Assembly: GCA_016859345.1 (NCBI GenBank)
Contig: CM029134.1
Coordinates: 16,166,060-16,230,059 of the forward strand
Length of the DNA stretch: 64,000 nt
Direction: 5' to 3'
Source: Istiophorus platypterus
Taxonomy: Eukaryota; Chordata; Actinopteri; Istiophoriformes; Istiophoridae
Made by a program: the position numbers and the translations under genes. Of this stretch, positions 45,914 to 59,318 are shown one piece after another. The notes beneath the pieces are model-generated. The model was given only the letters and a program-made list of their open reading frames with translations, ran no database searches and was not told the DNA's origin. Numbering within the stretch: position 1 is the stretch's first letter; every line of letters begins with the position of its first letter.

Positions 45914-48612
45914 CTGTGTGTAAAGGAGAGATAGAACAAGTCTAAGAGTGTTTATGGGTGCAAAAGGACATACTTATTTGTTTGAAAGCATTGGGATTCC
46001 CAGGTGATTCTCAGTTTTATAGCTTGTCTAGTTTTTTATTTTTCTGGTAGGGGAGTTTTCTCTGTGGAGACTCTATATAAATCTTTTTTTTTTTTTTTTG
46101 GTATGTGTGACTGTATATGTGCATGAGTGAATAATGCTGTGACAGGTAGAAGGGGTTTGGACTCAACTGCAGAACTGAGAATAGCGATATCTCTCTTAAA
46201 CCTGATATGTTGTATTAACAAGAGCCTGCAGATAAGATGATGGATACATTGTAGATGTGTCAGCGTTTTAACTGGCGCCAACAAATGTATGTAGCACAAC
46301 ATAGACGCACGCACGCGTTCTCACACTCACACAGGCTCAGGCTACAAACCTAGCTCTTCTTTCTTTTCTCCTGTATGTGCTTGGATGCGGACAGTACATT
46401 TCGATAGCGATAGTGTAATTTTACACCCGGTATAATGAGGAGACAATGAGACAAGGAATATTTGGCATATAGCATTATATAACAAAATACAAAATTTTAG
46501 CTCGCAAGACAACACCATGCCTGTGTATAGTAGCGGTGCCATGTGAGACAGTTTGAGTTCCAAACCTATTGTCCTTTTTAAAGTTTGGCAAATTCAGCAC
46601 TGTAATTACATGATCACCGTGCATTCAGTTGGTAGCTCATAGCCTGCACTTCACTTTTCCTGTTATCGTGATATTTTTCCAAAATGACTTTGTGCCAAAG
46701 GTATTGTAGTTCATCTACCAAAGTTTCCAGAGCCAATCTACATTTAACATTAAAGCAAAAATCTTTGGCTCTGCTAAAAAATTGTTCTCAATTCACAAAT
46801 TCACCACTCTTTCCATTCTCTGTATTTCTCCTTACAAACCCAGTTCATTTAACAAGTGCGTCCAGGGAGAGCTGGACACTTTTGTAGCAATAAGGCACTA
46901 GAAGAAAGACATAGTTCTTGCTGCTAGAAAGTTTGACCTTCTTCAGTCAGTCAGACTCACATTTCTTTCTTGACATTCTATGTCGGTGCTAGTCCAACGG
47001 GACATGAGAGCATACTTTGCACCTTTGCACTTGGCTCCCTACATTGTGTATGCGTCGTTATGCATTTTGGACAAACAACATTCTGCAAAAATATTGTCAC
47101 AGATGATACCCGTCCATTTCCTGAAGGAAAGTGGGGAATGCAGAATACTGCATGTCCAGGATCATATTTTATCAATGTGTAAAAGGAAAATATAATACCT
47201 GACATATAATTGGACCGTAAAAATAAAAAATACATAAGTTACTGATTATAAACAGGTGGAACTGCATCAGGATGGATTACGACTTAAACCCCTCATTAGG
47301 AAAGGGTAGAATGTGGAATAGTGGGGAAAGGTTTTCCACATCCCATCAAAGTTGTCTTCACAAGGCTTACATGTAACAACTAAATACTTGGATATATTGG
47401 GCATATGTTTTCTCTGCTGGTCATGATATTTGTCATTATGACTGACACACACACACACAGCTCTGAAATGCTTTTACAGGAATATATGTATGTATTTCTC
47501 ACTTGCAGGAATGCACATCATGTTCAAGTAATGATGTGAGAAAAAAAATGCCGTCGTCATTGAGGGATTTTTGTGTGCATATACACTGTGCACGTGTTTA
47601 TTTTGGTGTAAATTCCTGTTAAACACAGTGTGTGTATGATTGATGGTTAAGAAAGGTGCAACAATAAAACACACACATGAAAAGTCGTCTCCTTCATGTT
47701 CTCTTCCTTTTTTCTCTCCCTCAGTGTGATTGATCCAAATAATCCAAGTGTTTTTGATACCCAAAGAGGAAAACAATCTCTCGCTCTCCCTGTCTCTATC
47801 TCTCTCTCTCTCTCGAACACACACACATACACACGCACACACACCCCTCTTCAGGCAGAGAGAGTGAAACTAGAAGCATGCCTGGGAATATTCTTTGTCA
47901 ATTTGTGTGTGAGTGCTGTGAATGCACGGTTGCTGGCGGAGGCCCTTCTTTGTCATGGAAACACCAATTTTTAATCTTGAGTCCTTAAACCAATGAATTC
48001 AAGCCTCTCACATCAGCTAACTAACTCACTGACTAATGCATGCACCCTGGTGTATTGATGCGTCTGAAATATATTTGTGCAAAGAAGCAGAGTAAGACGA
48101 GCTGAGGTTCAGAGGATCAAACAACACCTGGATTGTTAACAGCATGTGGCTGTATTAGTATTGTCTCAAAGTCTGCATGCTGATTACTGTTAAATTTAAG
48201 TGCTAACTGGTACTTGGTAATACTTCCGTCGCAACATATGAAAAATCAAAGGATTAGCAAAATCAGCCTTGCATATTTGACACAAAAGAAATGTTTTGTG
48301 AATTTGAAGGGTTTTTTTAAATCAATACAGCTTTAGTAAGTAAAATATCAGTTGATTCAATGAAACCTTAACAAGCAGTTATTCACATATAACAATATAT
48401 TCTGGAGCATAAAATCGTGTCCTTGATTGTGGAACTTTTGATATGGAGATGTAGACATCGACCAATTAGACTTTGGCCACACCCAGAATCTACATTTTCA
48501 CAGGCGGCTCCAACGGTATCCCTGGCTACCACTGGTAACCTTGGTGATACCGGTGGAGATATGCTGCAGTCAGTGGGCGTTGCCAGGGCGTGATATGAAA
48601 GCATAGCTGGAG

Positions 48613-48613
<1 letters not shown>

Positions 48614-48652
<39 letters not shown>
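48614..48652. repeat. (TG)n microsatellite
   Basis: About 19 TG units followed by interrupted GT-rich sequence. Confidence 0.94.
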
Positions 48653-48658
<6 letters not shown>

Positions 48659-49938
48659 GTGCTTGCACACATGTTTGCGTGCGTGTTCCGAGATCCCGAT
48701 AGCAGCCTCTACCAGAGCCTTCGTTTTGACGTATCCTTTGATGACGGCATTGGCATTCGAGCAGCCATGCACAGTCACACACATGGGAGAGAGGGGAAGG
48801 GGGAGAGATCGAGGGAAAGCCGTGAAATATGAAACAAGAGCATCTAAGTTCAGGTGCACTCTTGCAAAAACATCTATTAATTAATTGTGGGAGCCAGCAG
48901 TTCATAAGAGAAGAGGTCGTTAAGTGTTTTTATAGTTTATATACTTCTGTTGGATAAACTGTAGCGAGTTCATGTCTCTCTGTGGGCCAGTGAGAACCAG
49001 GACGAGTCCCTCTCTGTGTGATTTATGGCCAAATAATTGTGCTTCATCAACGGTATTGTATCCTGTATCTCTACAGCAACACAGCTACACCTCCTCAGAA
49101 TGGCCACTAGTTCTATATTTGCTAGGCTATTAAGATTGGATAATAAAAAAATCAATAGAGAAATTAACATTTGGAACCACATAATGCGAACATAATGCAA
49201 CTGCAGATGCAACTTTGAATTGCAGTATTCCTTGGGGCATAAGAGATTAAATCAGTTCTAAAGTTTGCTAGGCTTATTTATCAAAATGTTCCAAGTATTT
49301 CACACAACAGCATTCGTTTCCCCATTATACTTAGTTTTGGTTTTTGAAGACGTGCGAGTTGTTTTTAACTTTGAGAGTTCAATACTGATAAGGTAAAAGT
49401 AATATATTGTAATATATATATAAAAACAATATATTAACACTAATGAGAGCGAAATAACTGCCATTTTCCGTCTCTGTCTACTGGCTAATCCTACACACTA
49501 TTGCCTTTTAATGTGCATAATCCCTCCCCATGTTAACTCAGGCTAATGTACAAGGAGTGGAGGAGATGCACTCGCAGGCTGAAGCTAGCAGCTTCCCAGA
49601 GAGGGTTGACGCGGAGGCCAGCGATGTTCACTCGTCTGTTGAACACGCACACTGTCTGTCTTCCACCAGAGAGAGAGAGAGAGACTCCCTCAGCCTGGGC
49701 TGCCTTCATCAACACATTAACGATATGCTGCGACCAGCGATTTCAATTTACTACCACAACACACAGACGCTATCCAGACACAGAGGGAAAAGTGGGGAGG
49801 AGGTGTGAAGAACAGAGTCAGTGACTACGGACAACATGTAGATTCATTTATTGCTGCTCTGTCTATGTTTTGCCTTGTTTCCTCAACTGTGCTTTCTCCC
49901 GTTTCCATTTCCCTTTTCTGCTACCTTCATTAATGACC

Positions 49939-49980
49939 CTCTCCTCTCCTCTCCTCTCCTCTCCTCTCCTCTCCTCTCCT
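49939..49980. repeat. (CTCTC)8 pentanucleotide array
   Basis: About eight CTCTC units, the same motif, strand and approximate unit count as the array at 43,111-43,150, then degenerate CTCC sequence. Confidence 0.94.
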
Positions 49981-51965
49981 CCTCTCTCCTCCTTTCCTTT
50001 TCCTCCCATCTTCCCCCCAAGAGAAAAAGGTCATTACTAGATTCCCCCCAGAGGCTCTTCATAATCAAATATTTGACCTAATGAAGGGATTTAATTACTG
50101 GTTGCCCAGCGCTGGAGGTGTCAGATTACTGCTCCCCCTTTTCATTTTCCCTGCAATTTATCACTGTCCTGACAGCTATGGTGTGTATGTGTGTGCAGTG
50201 TTTGTTTGTATGTTTGTGTGTGTGTTGTACATGAGTGTGTGTAAAAAAATATTCTTTGAAGCAGCAGGTTGAAGGAGTGAGTGTGGACCTGTGCACAAAT
50301 TGTAGTTAGTTGGCCATTTGAGACTGTATTTGCAGAACGGCTTGTTGGAAATGGCATCTAAACTATGCAAATGCTCATACTTTTTCTAAAAAAGTATAGC
50401 CGTACTTGAAATTCTCCCTTTGAGGTGTCCAAAAAGTATGATGATTGTAGCTGTGCACTATTTGCAATTCAGAAGGTCAAAAGAAGAAGAAGAAGAAAAA
50501 CATACACCCAAGAGGTTGCTATGTGTACAAATGAGAGAGAAAAAAGTGGTGCACGTGTAAAAAAGAGACATCATGTCCATGTGTATTTTTTATGCGTTCA
50601 TGTCTGTTAGACTTTAGTCTAACAGTGGTGGCCCTCCCAAACGTAAAATGAACAGCAGCCAAAGGCTTACGTGAGTGTCGAGATCATTTATATTTAACTA
50701 TGAATTAATAACCAGACAGGATCACCACACTGGAAGAAGGGCAGCAGCCTGAGGGGGCGAGACAAAAGAGAGCAACAACACAGAAAAGAGTGAGGGGTGG
50801 AAATTACTCCTAAAGCTATTCAGCACGTTGGCGGGTGCCAGAAAATATCACACAGGGAGGACATCTTCACTGCAAACCCTCAGCTTGATTTGTTCTCATG
50901 TATACTTATTGTTGATGGAGAGATGAGCTAAAGGGACAAATAATATCATGCTTCTTTTAAGTCACTGCCTGATTTGTATTTACCAACAACTTTGTGATTT
51001 TGGCAAAGCCAGATTGAAAATACTTTGCTAAGTCATTTTTCATCTTGCACAGCTGCTACCAACCTTCTTCACTACTGAAATGACTAGTTCTTCGTACGCA
51101 CTGAGTTACATTACAGACCAACCTTTGTTTGGATTATGAAGTCTATATTCTTTTTAAATTTGCTAGCTGTGTGGCTTGTGTTTTTTGCATTAACTTGTAG
51201 AGACCTTTACTTTTATTTTAGTTGAGCCATAATTCGAATCATAATAATCTAATCTGTTGATCTGTTTCCACGTACAGAATCCACACTGAATTTATCTTAG
51301 GTTGAGGTTCTTGCTTTGAACCTGTTATTTTGTTAAATCTTCACTGATTTACTGTATGTTCTTTTTCTGTGAATACAAATAGGGAGAGTTCAGCCCTGGG
51401 GGACGGCACCTCTCAGGATAGTGCAACTGTTGGATGAAACACTTGCTGCCCCCTTTTTTCAGGAATTGATAGGGAAAAAAATATGCATGGAGTTGTTAAG
51501 TTCAGGTTTTTTCACTGATGCAGCTGAGGTCAGGAAATTACCTATAATTTTTTTAATAACAAAAAGAATCACAGAGCAGCAGCATCATGATGGTGCAAAA
51601 GCTAAGTGGAGTCCTCTGTCATTTGTGGAGGCTGCTGAGAAAGTGCAGTATATGCAGAAAAAAAGAGAGAATGTGAGTGGAGGGATGGTTTGTAGACCTA
51701 GTTATTCTTTACTTGCTTCATAACACATGACCGTTTTTCCACTGCTAACCCCTATCCACTATCCAGATCAACTCCCTGAGGCCTCATCCTCTGTTAATCT
51801 CTGCCTGCAGACCCAGTGGGGGTTAAATAACTGTGAGGGAATTTAAAGGAACGTGGCAGTTTTCCCAGTCCCATTCCATTTCCCTGGCCTGTCCGGGAAT
51901 TATTAGGCTAATTTCAGCTAACAAGGGAGGTCATGTTGGATGTGGGATAGATGCAGACATGTGTT

Positions 51966-51970
<5 letters not shown>
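49981..51970. other. Intron sequence without recognised features
   Basis: No exon or mobile element recognised. A small hairpin ATACTTTTT / AAAAAGTAT lies at 50,377-50,397, and GAA-rich sequence at about 50,483-50,500. Confidence 0.5.

Positions 51971-52056
<86 letters not shown>
51971..52056. repeat. (GT)43 microsatellite
   Basis: 86 uninterrupted bases of GT, the longest TG-type array in the window. Confidence 0.96.
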
Positions 52057-52057
<1 letters not shown>

Positions 52058-52656
52058 CGAGTGAGTGCGATGTGAGTTGCACAGCACAAATGGCTGGCAT
52101 CACTAAACTGTAAAACCACAAAAATGCCTGACCTATTGACCCCATGTGTTACCATAGCAACCAGGAGTGATTAAAGTTTACTGAAGTTGCATTAATTTCC
52201 TGGAACCTGGGGTTTATGATACTGGCTTTGAACAATTGCATGCCTCTGTCTGAATTTTCATCTGCAGTCCCATGTAACCCGTTCAAAACCAACTGTGTAA
52301 GTGTAAAAACTGAAAACAGCTTTGTTTCTATGTATCTATTATCAGTGTCTAAATGGCTGTATCTTTTCAAAGAGGCTGGTTTCATGTGAAAGCGGTCCTC
52401 TCTGACCTTACAGCTCGCAGGAATATCCATAGCACTACCGTTGTGCTTTTCCTTGACAAAGATCTCACAAGATTCTAACTGAAAGATGTTGTGATGCTTT
52501 TCAAAAGGCTGGCCACTCTGACGGATATCTATGCTGTGCATGCTGTGCCCTTCTCTCTAGCGTCCTGCCCGCTGTGCAGAGGTGTTATGGCTGCTATTCA
52601 CTGGCTGGTCCTCTACAAGGTTTCTGGCATAAAGACAAGTTGACCTTCAGTGTGCT

Positions 52657-52663
52657 TGTGTGT

Positions 52664-52714
<51 letters not shown>

Positions 52715-52751
52715 TGTGTGTTTGTGTGTCTGTGTGTCTCTGTGTGTGTGT
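52657..52751. repeat. (TG)n microsatellite, interrupted
   Basis: TG runs with a few TGAG, TTTG and TCTG interruptions, about 600 bases after the (GT)43 array. Confidence 0.93.
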
Positions 52752-54716
52752 GGGCCTGATCACTGAAAAACACAGGGCAAAGGTTTAAGCAGACATGCAG
52801 TAAAGCGGTGTTTGTGTTTGCAACTACCTACTGCATCCTCACAAGTTACCATACCACCAAGTTATACAGTATAAAACCACTTTAACTGTTCATGAACACA
52901 GAGTTGATGCCCTGGCCATAAAAAAGCAACCAGATGCTGTTATTTGAAAGCAGATTTCTCATGCTTCATTAATTGCATTTTTTTGCATCAGGAGCCATCC
53001 ATATCTAAGTCTTGTGGCTAACTTTGTGTCGGTCATCTCTCAACCTGATTGGCTGCTTGATCACAGACAAACTGTCAGAGCTGATAACACTAGAAGCAGT
53101 ACAATCAAGGTTATGTTGTTAAGTGGACTGGAGAGGCCGACAGAGCATCACAGAGCATCAAGTACAAACGTTTATCCCAATTAGTCTTGGTTAGTGGCCG
53201 GGGCTTGAGGGGGACAGTTCAGCCCAGCAGCTTTAGGAATTACATCCATTCTAGATGATTCTACACCTCAACATTCATGTTTAATCCAGGATTTCTCAGT
53301 ATCGTCGGCCATCTACGTCATTGTCTGGTGAAAGGTTTGGAACAGTTACACTGACAAAGATAAAGCTGGGTAGTGCCAGGAAGTGGCGTATATGAATAAC
53401 ATCCTCAGTCACTATATAGATGAATGTGTATTGCATTTCAATCTATTTCATGAACTTGTACATTTTTTTGAAAATCAATCAAGAAACTGTTTCAACAGGA
53501 CAGAAATGTCTGTTTTTGAATTATCCAGCAAGTTTGATTTCTTAAAAATCAAGATATTTGATTACCCTGTCACAAGAATCATGACTGTTGATGAATATAT
53601 GTCAACTCACTGTATATATTACAATATCTTTCAAGCCTTCGTAATGCTATGGTGAGGTCTATCTGGCTTTTGGCCTCGTGGCATAAGCTATGCCTTTGTT
53701 AAACTGGTCCATGTGTATAATTCATAGCTATTACACAGTTGCATAGTTTGCTGTTTAATCACCTTTTAAAATATAAAGCTCAAAATCCCCACAAAGAAGC
53801 CATGAACCAACAAATTCCACTTACTCATTCTTAATCATCAATCTGACGTGATGTGTAATGTGCTGACAGTGATGGAGTATTTTATCTTCTCATCCCAATC
53901 TTTAATTCTCTGTCTCTCATTTCCCTCATGTTCTTGATAATCAGAGGAGCTCCGTTGTGATCAGTGCAAATGTCAGTCATTTTACTGTATCTAGTTCAGC
54001 CCTTGAATACAACATCTTGTGATTTTAATCACTTGAGTCATAGCCTAATGTAAAAGGGAGAGAATAGTAGGCTTATATGATCATCTTTTGAGACCTTTTT
54101 ATTTTTGTTTCATATATTTGATCTGCACACCTGCAAACAAAATATGTTTGCTTAACCATATTTGTTGTGTCTTTTACTATTGTTTAATATATATTTATAT
54201 GGTTAATATAAGGTAATGCAATAATTGATGCACAAATGTATTGTAAGCTGTGTAGTTGTTTGTCTGGTATGAATTGTCCTATGTAATAGTTTCCTCTCCT
54301 ACGTTGCCACAGTTTAATTATTTTTGTGCTTGTAAAGTTAAGAATCCTAACAGTGAGAAGTAGACTTTGGCTGTCCCTAAGTGTAATTTATTTCATGGCT
54401 AGAATGTTTAAGAGAGATGGCTGATGGATCTGGTTATAAAGCTCGTAGACCTCAGAGGATCGTATCTAACCTCCACACTGTAAACACACAGTCTGTTGAC
54501 TCTGTCAGAGGGCTTAATAGTTCTTTTTTCAATTGCTCCCTGTGGAGGCCGAGATCTGATTTTATCACTTTCAATGCTCTGGATTTCATTTTTCTGGGCG
54601 AAACTTGGTCCAATGTTGATATTTCTCTCAATGCAACATGAACTCGGGACGCCTGCTTTTGAATAGGCCAAAGTTTTCTGGTTTGATGGATTACTTACCC
54701 TCTTTTATAGTGGTGA
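52752..54716. other. Intron sequence without recognised features
   Basis: AT-rich sequence with no domain-bearing frame. A 10-base direct duplication (CAGAGCATCA) occurs at about 53,140-53,160. Confidence 0.5.
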
Positions 54717-54977
54717 AATGATTATTAGATTTATTGATTAGTTGATTAATTCACGTTAAATTAATTAAAATATCAAGTATTTAAAGATCTGACAAGTGCT
54801 TTAGATATTTATCAAGCTAAAAAAGTGAGGTTTCAGCTTCTCTATTGTAAGGTTTTTTTTATTATTTTTTCTTTTTATAGAGTATATTATTGTAATGTGA
54901 ATAATTTGACACTTGACACTTTATAGAAAGAACAATGAATCGGTTAACTTGGAAAATAATCATTAGTTCCAGCCCTA
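54717..54977 (+). repeat. Interspersed repeat copy A
   Basis: Starts with ATTGATTAGTTGATTAATT and ends with AATAATCATTAGTTCCAGCCC. These termini match a very common fish repeat that begins with TTGATTAG/GATTAAT words and ends in GTTAGTTGCAGCCCTA. The middle is degraded. It is the same family and orientation as copies B and C. Autonomous partner and class (MITE or SINE-like) are unknown to me. Confidence 0.65.
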
Positions 54978-56009
54978 GTCTTTTACGAAACACAGGAAAA
55001 AAAGGGTGTCATTCATTTCTCTTTTGGTTGTTCTGTTCTGATGAAATGCTTCTCCTCCCCTTATTGTATACTTCTTTTGTTGCCTTAAAATTGCTAACTT
55101 ATTTTGACATTGGAGAATATGTAAACACATGTTATCATAGATTACTTTTAAATGATGAAGGACTAACATGGTTAATCCATTACCACCTTTCCATCAAACA
55201 GCAGGTAAATATTCATTGCTGTAAAGGCATACTTCCTTTCACAAACCACAATGTAATACACTTCTCATGTTGCCTTTTTCATGCCAACATCGACAAGAGG
55301 AATGAGGTCTTTTAAACCCTTGCAAAACACAGATTAACACACACACTTATACACACAAAGAAAGGACCCCATTGGCAGGTAACTTCCTTTCTCAGTATCT
55401 AGTCCGCTCGGCTGCAGTGCAACGGTTGTCAGAGGCCTCTCGGTTGCATTTGAGGTGCAACAAGCTGCCTCTGTCCCATAGATGTCGCAGATGGGGATCT
55501 CAAGCTTGGCATCAGGAAAGAGAATGGGCATCCCAAAGAGACTGGTCACAGGAAACAGAAAAGAGTACAAAAACACGGCCGCAGAGAAAGAGAAAGAACA
55601 TGGCACACACACAAAGTGCCTTGTTGTGATCCAAAAAGTGGAGAAAAGGGACTGAGAGTGAGCCAAAATCTGTTTAAGCATCAGTGTCACTTCCTCTGAA
55701 TCCCGTCTGGGTAGGTTCTATATTTCTGTACTGTCAGCTTAACTGAGTTAGTTTATGATCATCTTCCCAAATCTTTCCAAACCCTATTTTCTGTTCTCAC
55801 TGTCATTTATCTCTTCTTTACCTTTTTAATTTTTTCTATTCAAATTCCTCTTGTCTTACGATTGCCTATTTCTTATGATGTAAAGCCAGCCCAGTACAGA
55901 TTTACACACCAGCCAGTAGTCTAATATGTCAGATCAGCATGTTTGCACTTAAAAGCACAAAATGTATAATTGCTGATTAGTTTACATTTTGGGGGACTAC
56001 ATTTTTTCT
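54978..56009. other. Intron sequence between repeat copies
   Basis: No exon recognised; frames on both strands overlap and lack domains. Confidence 0.5.
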
Positions 56010-56238
56010 GGAACATTGACAAAAATGATCTGGTTCCAGCCTCTACACTGTGAAATCTGCAGATTTTCATCAATGGTAGTACAATGATTATCTTTTTGTT
56101 TTGGAAAGTTGACCACACAAAACTAATTTTTATATTTCAGATTTGGAAATTTCATAGAACAAAAGATGAATTGAGTAATTGACAAAATAATCAGATGACT
56201 AATCAATAATGACAATTACTGTTAGCTGCAGCTATAGT
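56010..56238 (+). repeat. Interspersed repeat copy B
   Basis: Contains TGATCTGGTTCCAGCCTCTA, TCAGATGACTAATCAATAAT and the terminal ACTGTTAGCTGCAGCTATAG. The middle and end match copy C and the start of the family is missing. Confidence 0.65.
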
Positions 56239-57143
56239 TAGTTCAGTCTGTATCTTCTTACATACAAAAACCTACAGGATCATGTTGATTTGTCTTGTTC
56301 ATTCGATTTGTTCAAAATTTATTGTTCATCATATTCACAATCAGAAAATACAGACAGGTTGTGTCTTGATAGATACATAATAGACACTGAGGGGAAAAAA
56401 TACACATCATAAATACACATAGTCAGAGTCAGATAGAGGAAAGATCAGAGATCAGATGTACAGAGACAGTTCGGTGCAGACGGTGCCGCTTACATCTCTA
56501 TTGGCGTCTGGGCTAGAAGAGGAGACATCAGGTAATTAAAAAGAAAAGTGAGAGAAAGAAGTGGAGGGGGGCAGTAGGGAGAAAGATAATGGACAGCCTC
56601 ATGCACCCACGCCTTAAAATATAACTTTTCTTTAGCAGTGCCATCAGCGATTGCCATGGTAAAACCCATGACTACTGTCAAAAAGCCTGTCACTTGGGTA
56701 AGACACAGAAAGTTCTCCTAGAGGGACAGCTGACTCTTTCTGTTATCGCTGTCATCGTCTAACTTTGCATTTGAACTTCTATATGGAGTCGGATTTTTCC
56801 TGCGTCTTGTGCTTTTCTTTGCATATCCATCTCCATGTGTACAGTATGGCTATGCACAGGTGCGCATGTCTGTCCTGTGGTTAAATATTAAGCTGAAACT
56901 GTCAGGATTGCTAAGGAGGAACTTTGCTTCCAGGCACGTCAACCTCAGGCTCCCAGCAAGCATGAGAGGGAAAAAATGAGAGGGAGAAGGTGAGGAAGTT
57001 CAATAATCTCTGGTCGAAGGTGAAGAGAAAAAAACACTACTGCAGGGAGAGTGTGAAAAATTCCAGGGAGAGGAGGAAGAATACAAGTGGAGGGTTTGTC
57101 TCTCTTCCCACATCCTATGTTTCAGTCATCCGTCCAGTCTGAG

Positions 57144-57174
<31 letters not shown>

Positions 57175-58208
57175 GAGGGGAGAAAGACACTGAGCTGCCA
57201 TTATGAAAATACAGTATGTTTTTATTTTATGTTTGTTTTTTGTTGTCATGGCAGCGGTAGGTGAAGTTAGTGAAGTTAGTTTGTGTCAGGTGCCCGTTGG
57301 TTTGACCCCCGTCTTTGAAGATCGAAAAACACACTGAGGAGTTTGGATGGTTCACTTTCACACACCCACACAGGCTCACACACAAGCACAGGGACATCGA
57401 GCACACACACGCACACACACACACACAAACACACGGGAACTGAGATCTCATATTCTAAGTATGGCTGGGGCGGGCTTGCAGGAAAGTGTTGAAATCGAAG
57501 TTGATTGGGGCCTGTCAGTCATAAGAACATCCTCTGAGACATGTGAAAGGGATGAGTGCAGAGGAGAGAAATGCAAGTTGTGAAAGAACTAGATTAGGCC
57601 TCCGCCGCAAAAGCATATCCGGCATGAAAGGAATTAACGTAAAACTACAAGTAAAGCTCTTTTGTATGCATGTGTGACCAAAGAGACAGGCTAGAGAAAA
57701 AAAAATATGATCAGATGAGGCACTGCAAAAGCAAACAAGGACAAATAAGTTTGTCTCTGCACTTCCTCCGCTTTCTTTAAACCTTTGCCTGTAAACAAAC
57801 TGAAGCAAACAAACTGCCCCGGCATTTTGCTGGGGCAAAAATGAATAAGTAAAACAAAAGAGTCACACATGCACATTATTCATGCGATGCTGTCCATTTG
57901 AACTGCGTGTGCTGTTACCTCAGTGCAGCAAAGAGGTAGAAAAGTGGCCTGGCTTTCTCTCTCTCTCTCCCTGCTCCAGCTCATTTGAAGAGAATGAGTC
58001 TCTTGTTCTGTAAGTCTTGTAAATATTTCAGCGGTTCAGGCGCCTGTGCTAAGCCTAGCCACAGCGCTAACATGTCATTCACCATTAGTGCTAACCTGCT
58101 GCTTCTGCTTCTCAGCTTTATCATCTCCCTGTTTTGTTTCTCGCAACTTTATTTTCCTCCCTTTGCTCCTCACCCCGATTAATCCTTTGAGTCATTCTTT
58201 AGTAAAGA
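56239..58208. other. Intron sequence with small simple repeats
   Basis: (GA)n at about 57,149-57,174 and (CA)n at 57,396-57,426 are the only repeats recognised; no exon was seen. Confidence 0.5.
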
Positions 58209-58482
58209 ATGCCAGATATCACTCATCCCAGCTTCTCAAATATGTATACTTTCTGGTCTCTTCAGTCTTTTTGTTTAGTCTAACTTTAGTAAATCAAATA
58301 TTAAAGAGTTTGGACTATTATTCAGACAAAACAAGACTCATGAAGATGTCCCCTTTGGAACTGGAATTTGTGATGGGCATTTTCTATTATTTTCTGACAT
58401 TTTTAAAGACAAACAACTGGTTAACTAATAAGGAGATAAAAATAACAGATTAATTGAAAATGAAATAATTGTTAGTTACAGT
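58209..58482 (+). repeat. Interspersed repeat copy C
   Basis: Contains CCCAGCTTCTCAAATATG, GACAAAACAAGACTCATGAA, TTTGTGATGGGCATTTTCTA and the terminal AATAATTGTTAGTTACAGTA. It is the best preserved middle part of the family in this window. Confidence 0.7.
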
Positions 58483-58549
58483 ACTATATATATTATGTGG
58501 CTTATTTTGTAAAATGTAACATGTATGCGCATCACCATGTCGGTATGGG

Positions 58550-58584
58550 GCTTCTCCTCACTCTATCAGAAGGTGAGGAGAAGC
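58550..58584. repeat. Perfect 12-bp hairpin
   Basis: Arms GCTTCTCCTCAC (58,550-58,561) and GTGAGGAGAAGC (58,573-58,584) pair perfectly around an 11-base loop, about 70 bases after repeat copy C. Confidence 0.8.
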
Positions 58585-59272
58585 AAAAAACAGAGGTTGG
58601 ATCTGCTTGTGTCCTACAATGTCATGAACTGGACCAGAGCTCAAATTTAAAAATATAATATTTTGTTCTTTGGTCTGAACCAAATTATCTGAACTACAAG
58701 TCTGCAGGAATCCAAATGTATTAGGCTGGGTATCCAGTTGATTTTCTTTTCTTTCTTTCTGTATTTTTTTGGTACTGATTGAAATGTCCATTCCTCATAG
58801 TATACATAGTCTTTTTACTTATTCTTTGGTGACTTAAAGCTGTCTTGTTTATATCATAAACTATACACATTTTAGGCTCATTGATTTTAGCTAAATGTTG
58901 ATACTGCTGCTTTGTTGTAACATTGAAAAATTTTGCTTCTTTTGTAAATGAAAAAAAGATGTTTTCTATTATGCAAAGTAAATTGAAGCAGTAGTGAAGT
59001 CTTTTAGTTTTCAAGCGGTAAATGAAACATATAAAACATGGTAGCAAAGACCAAAAAGAAATACAAACAAATATATTAATCATTTTATAAACCTCTCTTT
59101 CCTGTCTTTTATATATTTACACACACTCACATAACACAGAGGATGGATCAATCAAGAGAACAACAGGCCCGGCCTGTCAACCGAGGCACAGTCTGAGTCC
59201 GATCAATCCAGAGCCAGATCTTATTCGTATACACTCTACTTGGGCTGGAACACACATACGCAAACGCGCGCA

Positions 59273-59318
<46 letters not shown>

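Larger units (their letters stand above)
43151..49938. other. Intron sequence with scattered microsatellites
   Basis: No exon was recognised. Simple repeats: poly-T 43,422-43,436, G-run 43,636-43,646, (CA)n 45,385-45,414, (TG)n 45,861-45,913, poly-T 46,084-46,099, a short (CT)n at 47,797-47,813 and (GT)n 48,614-48,652. All open frames here either span these repeats or lack domains. Confidence 0.5.
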
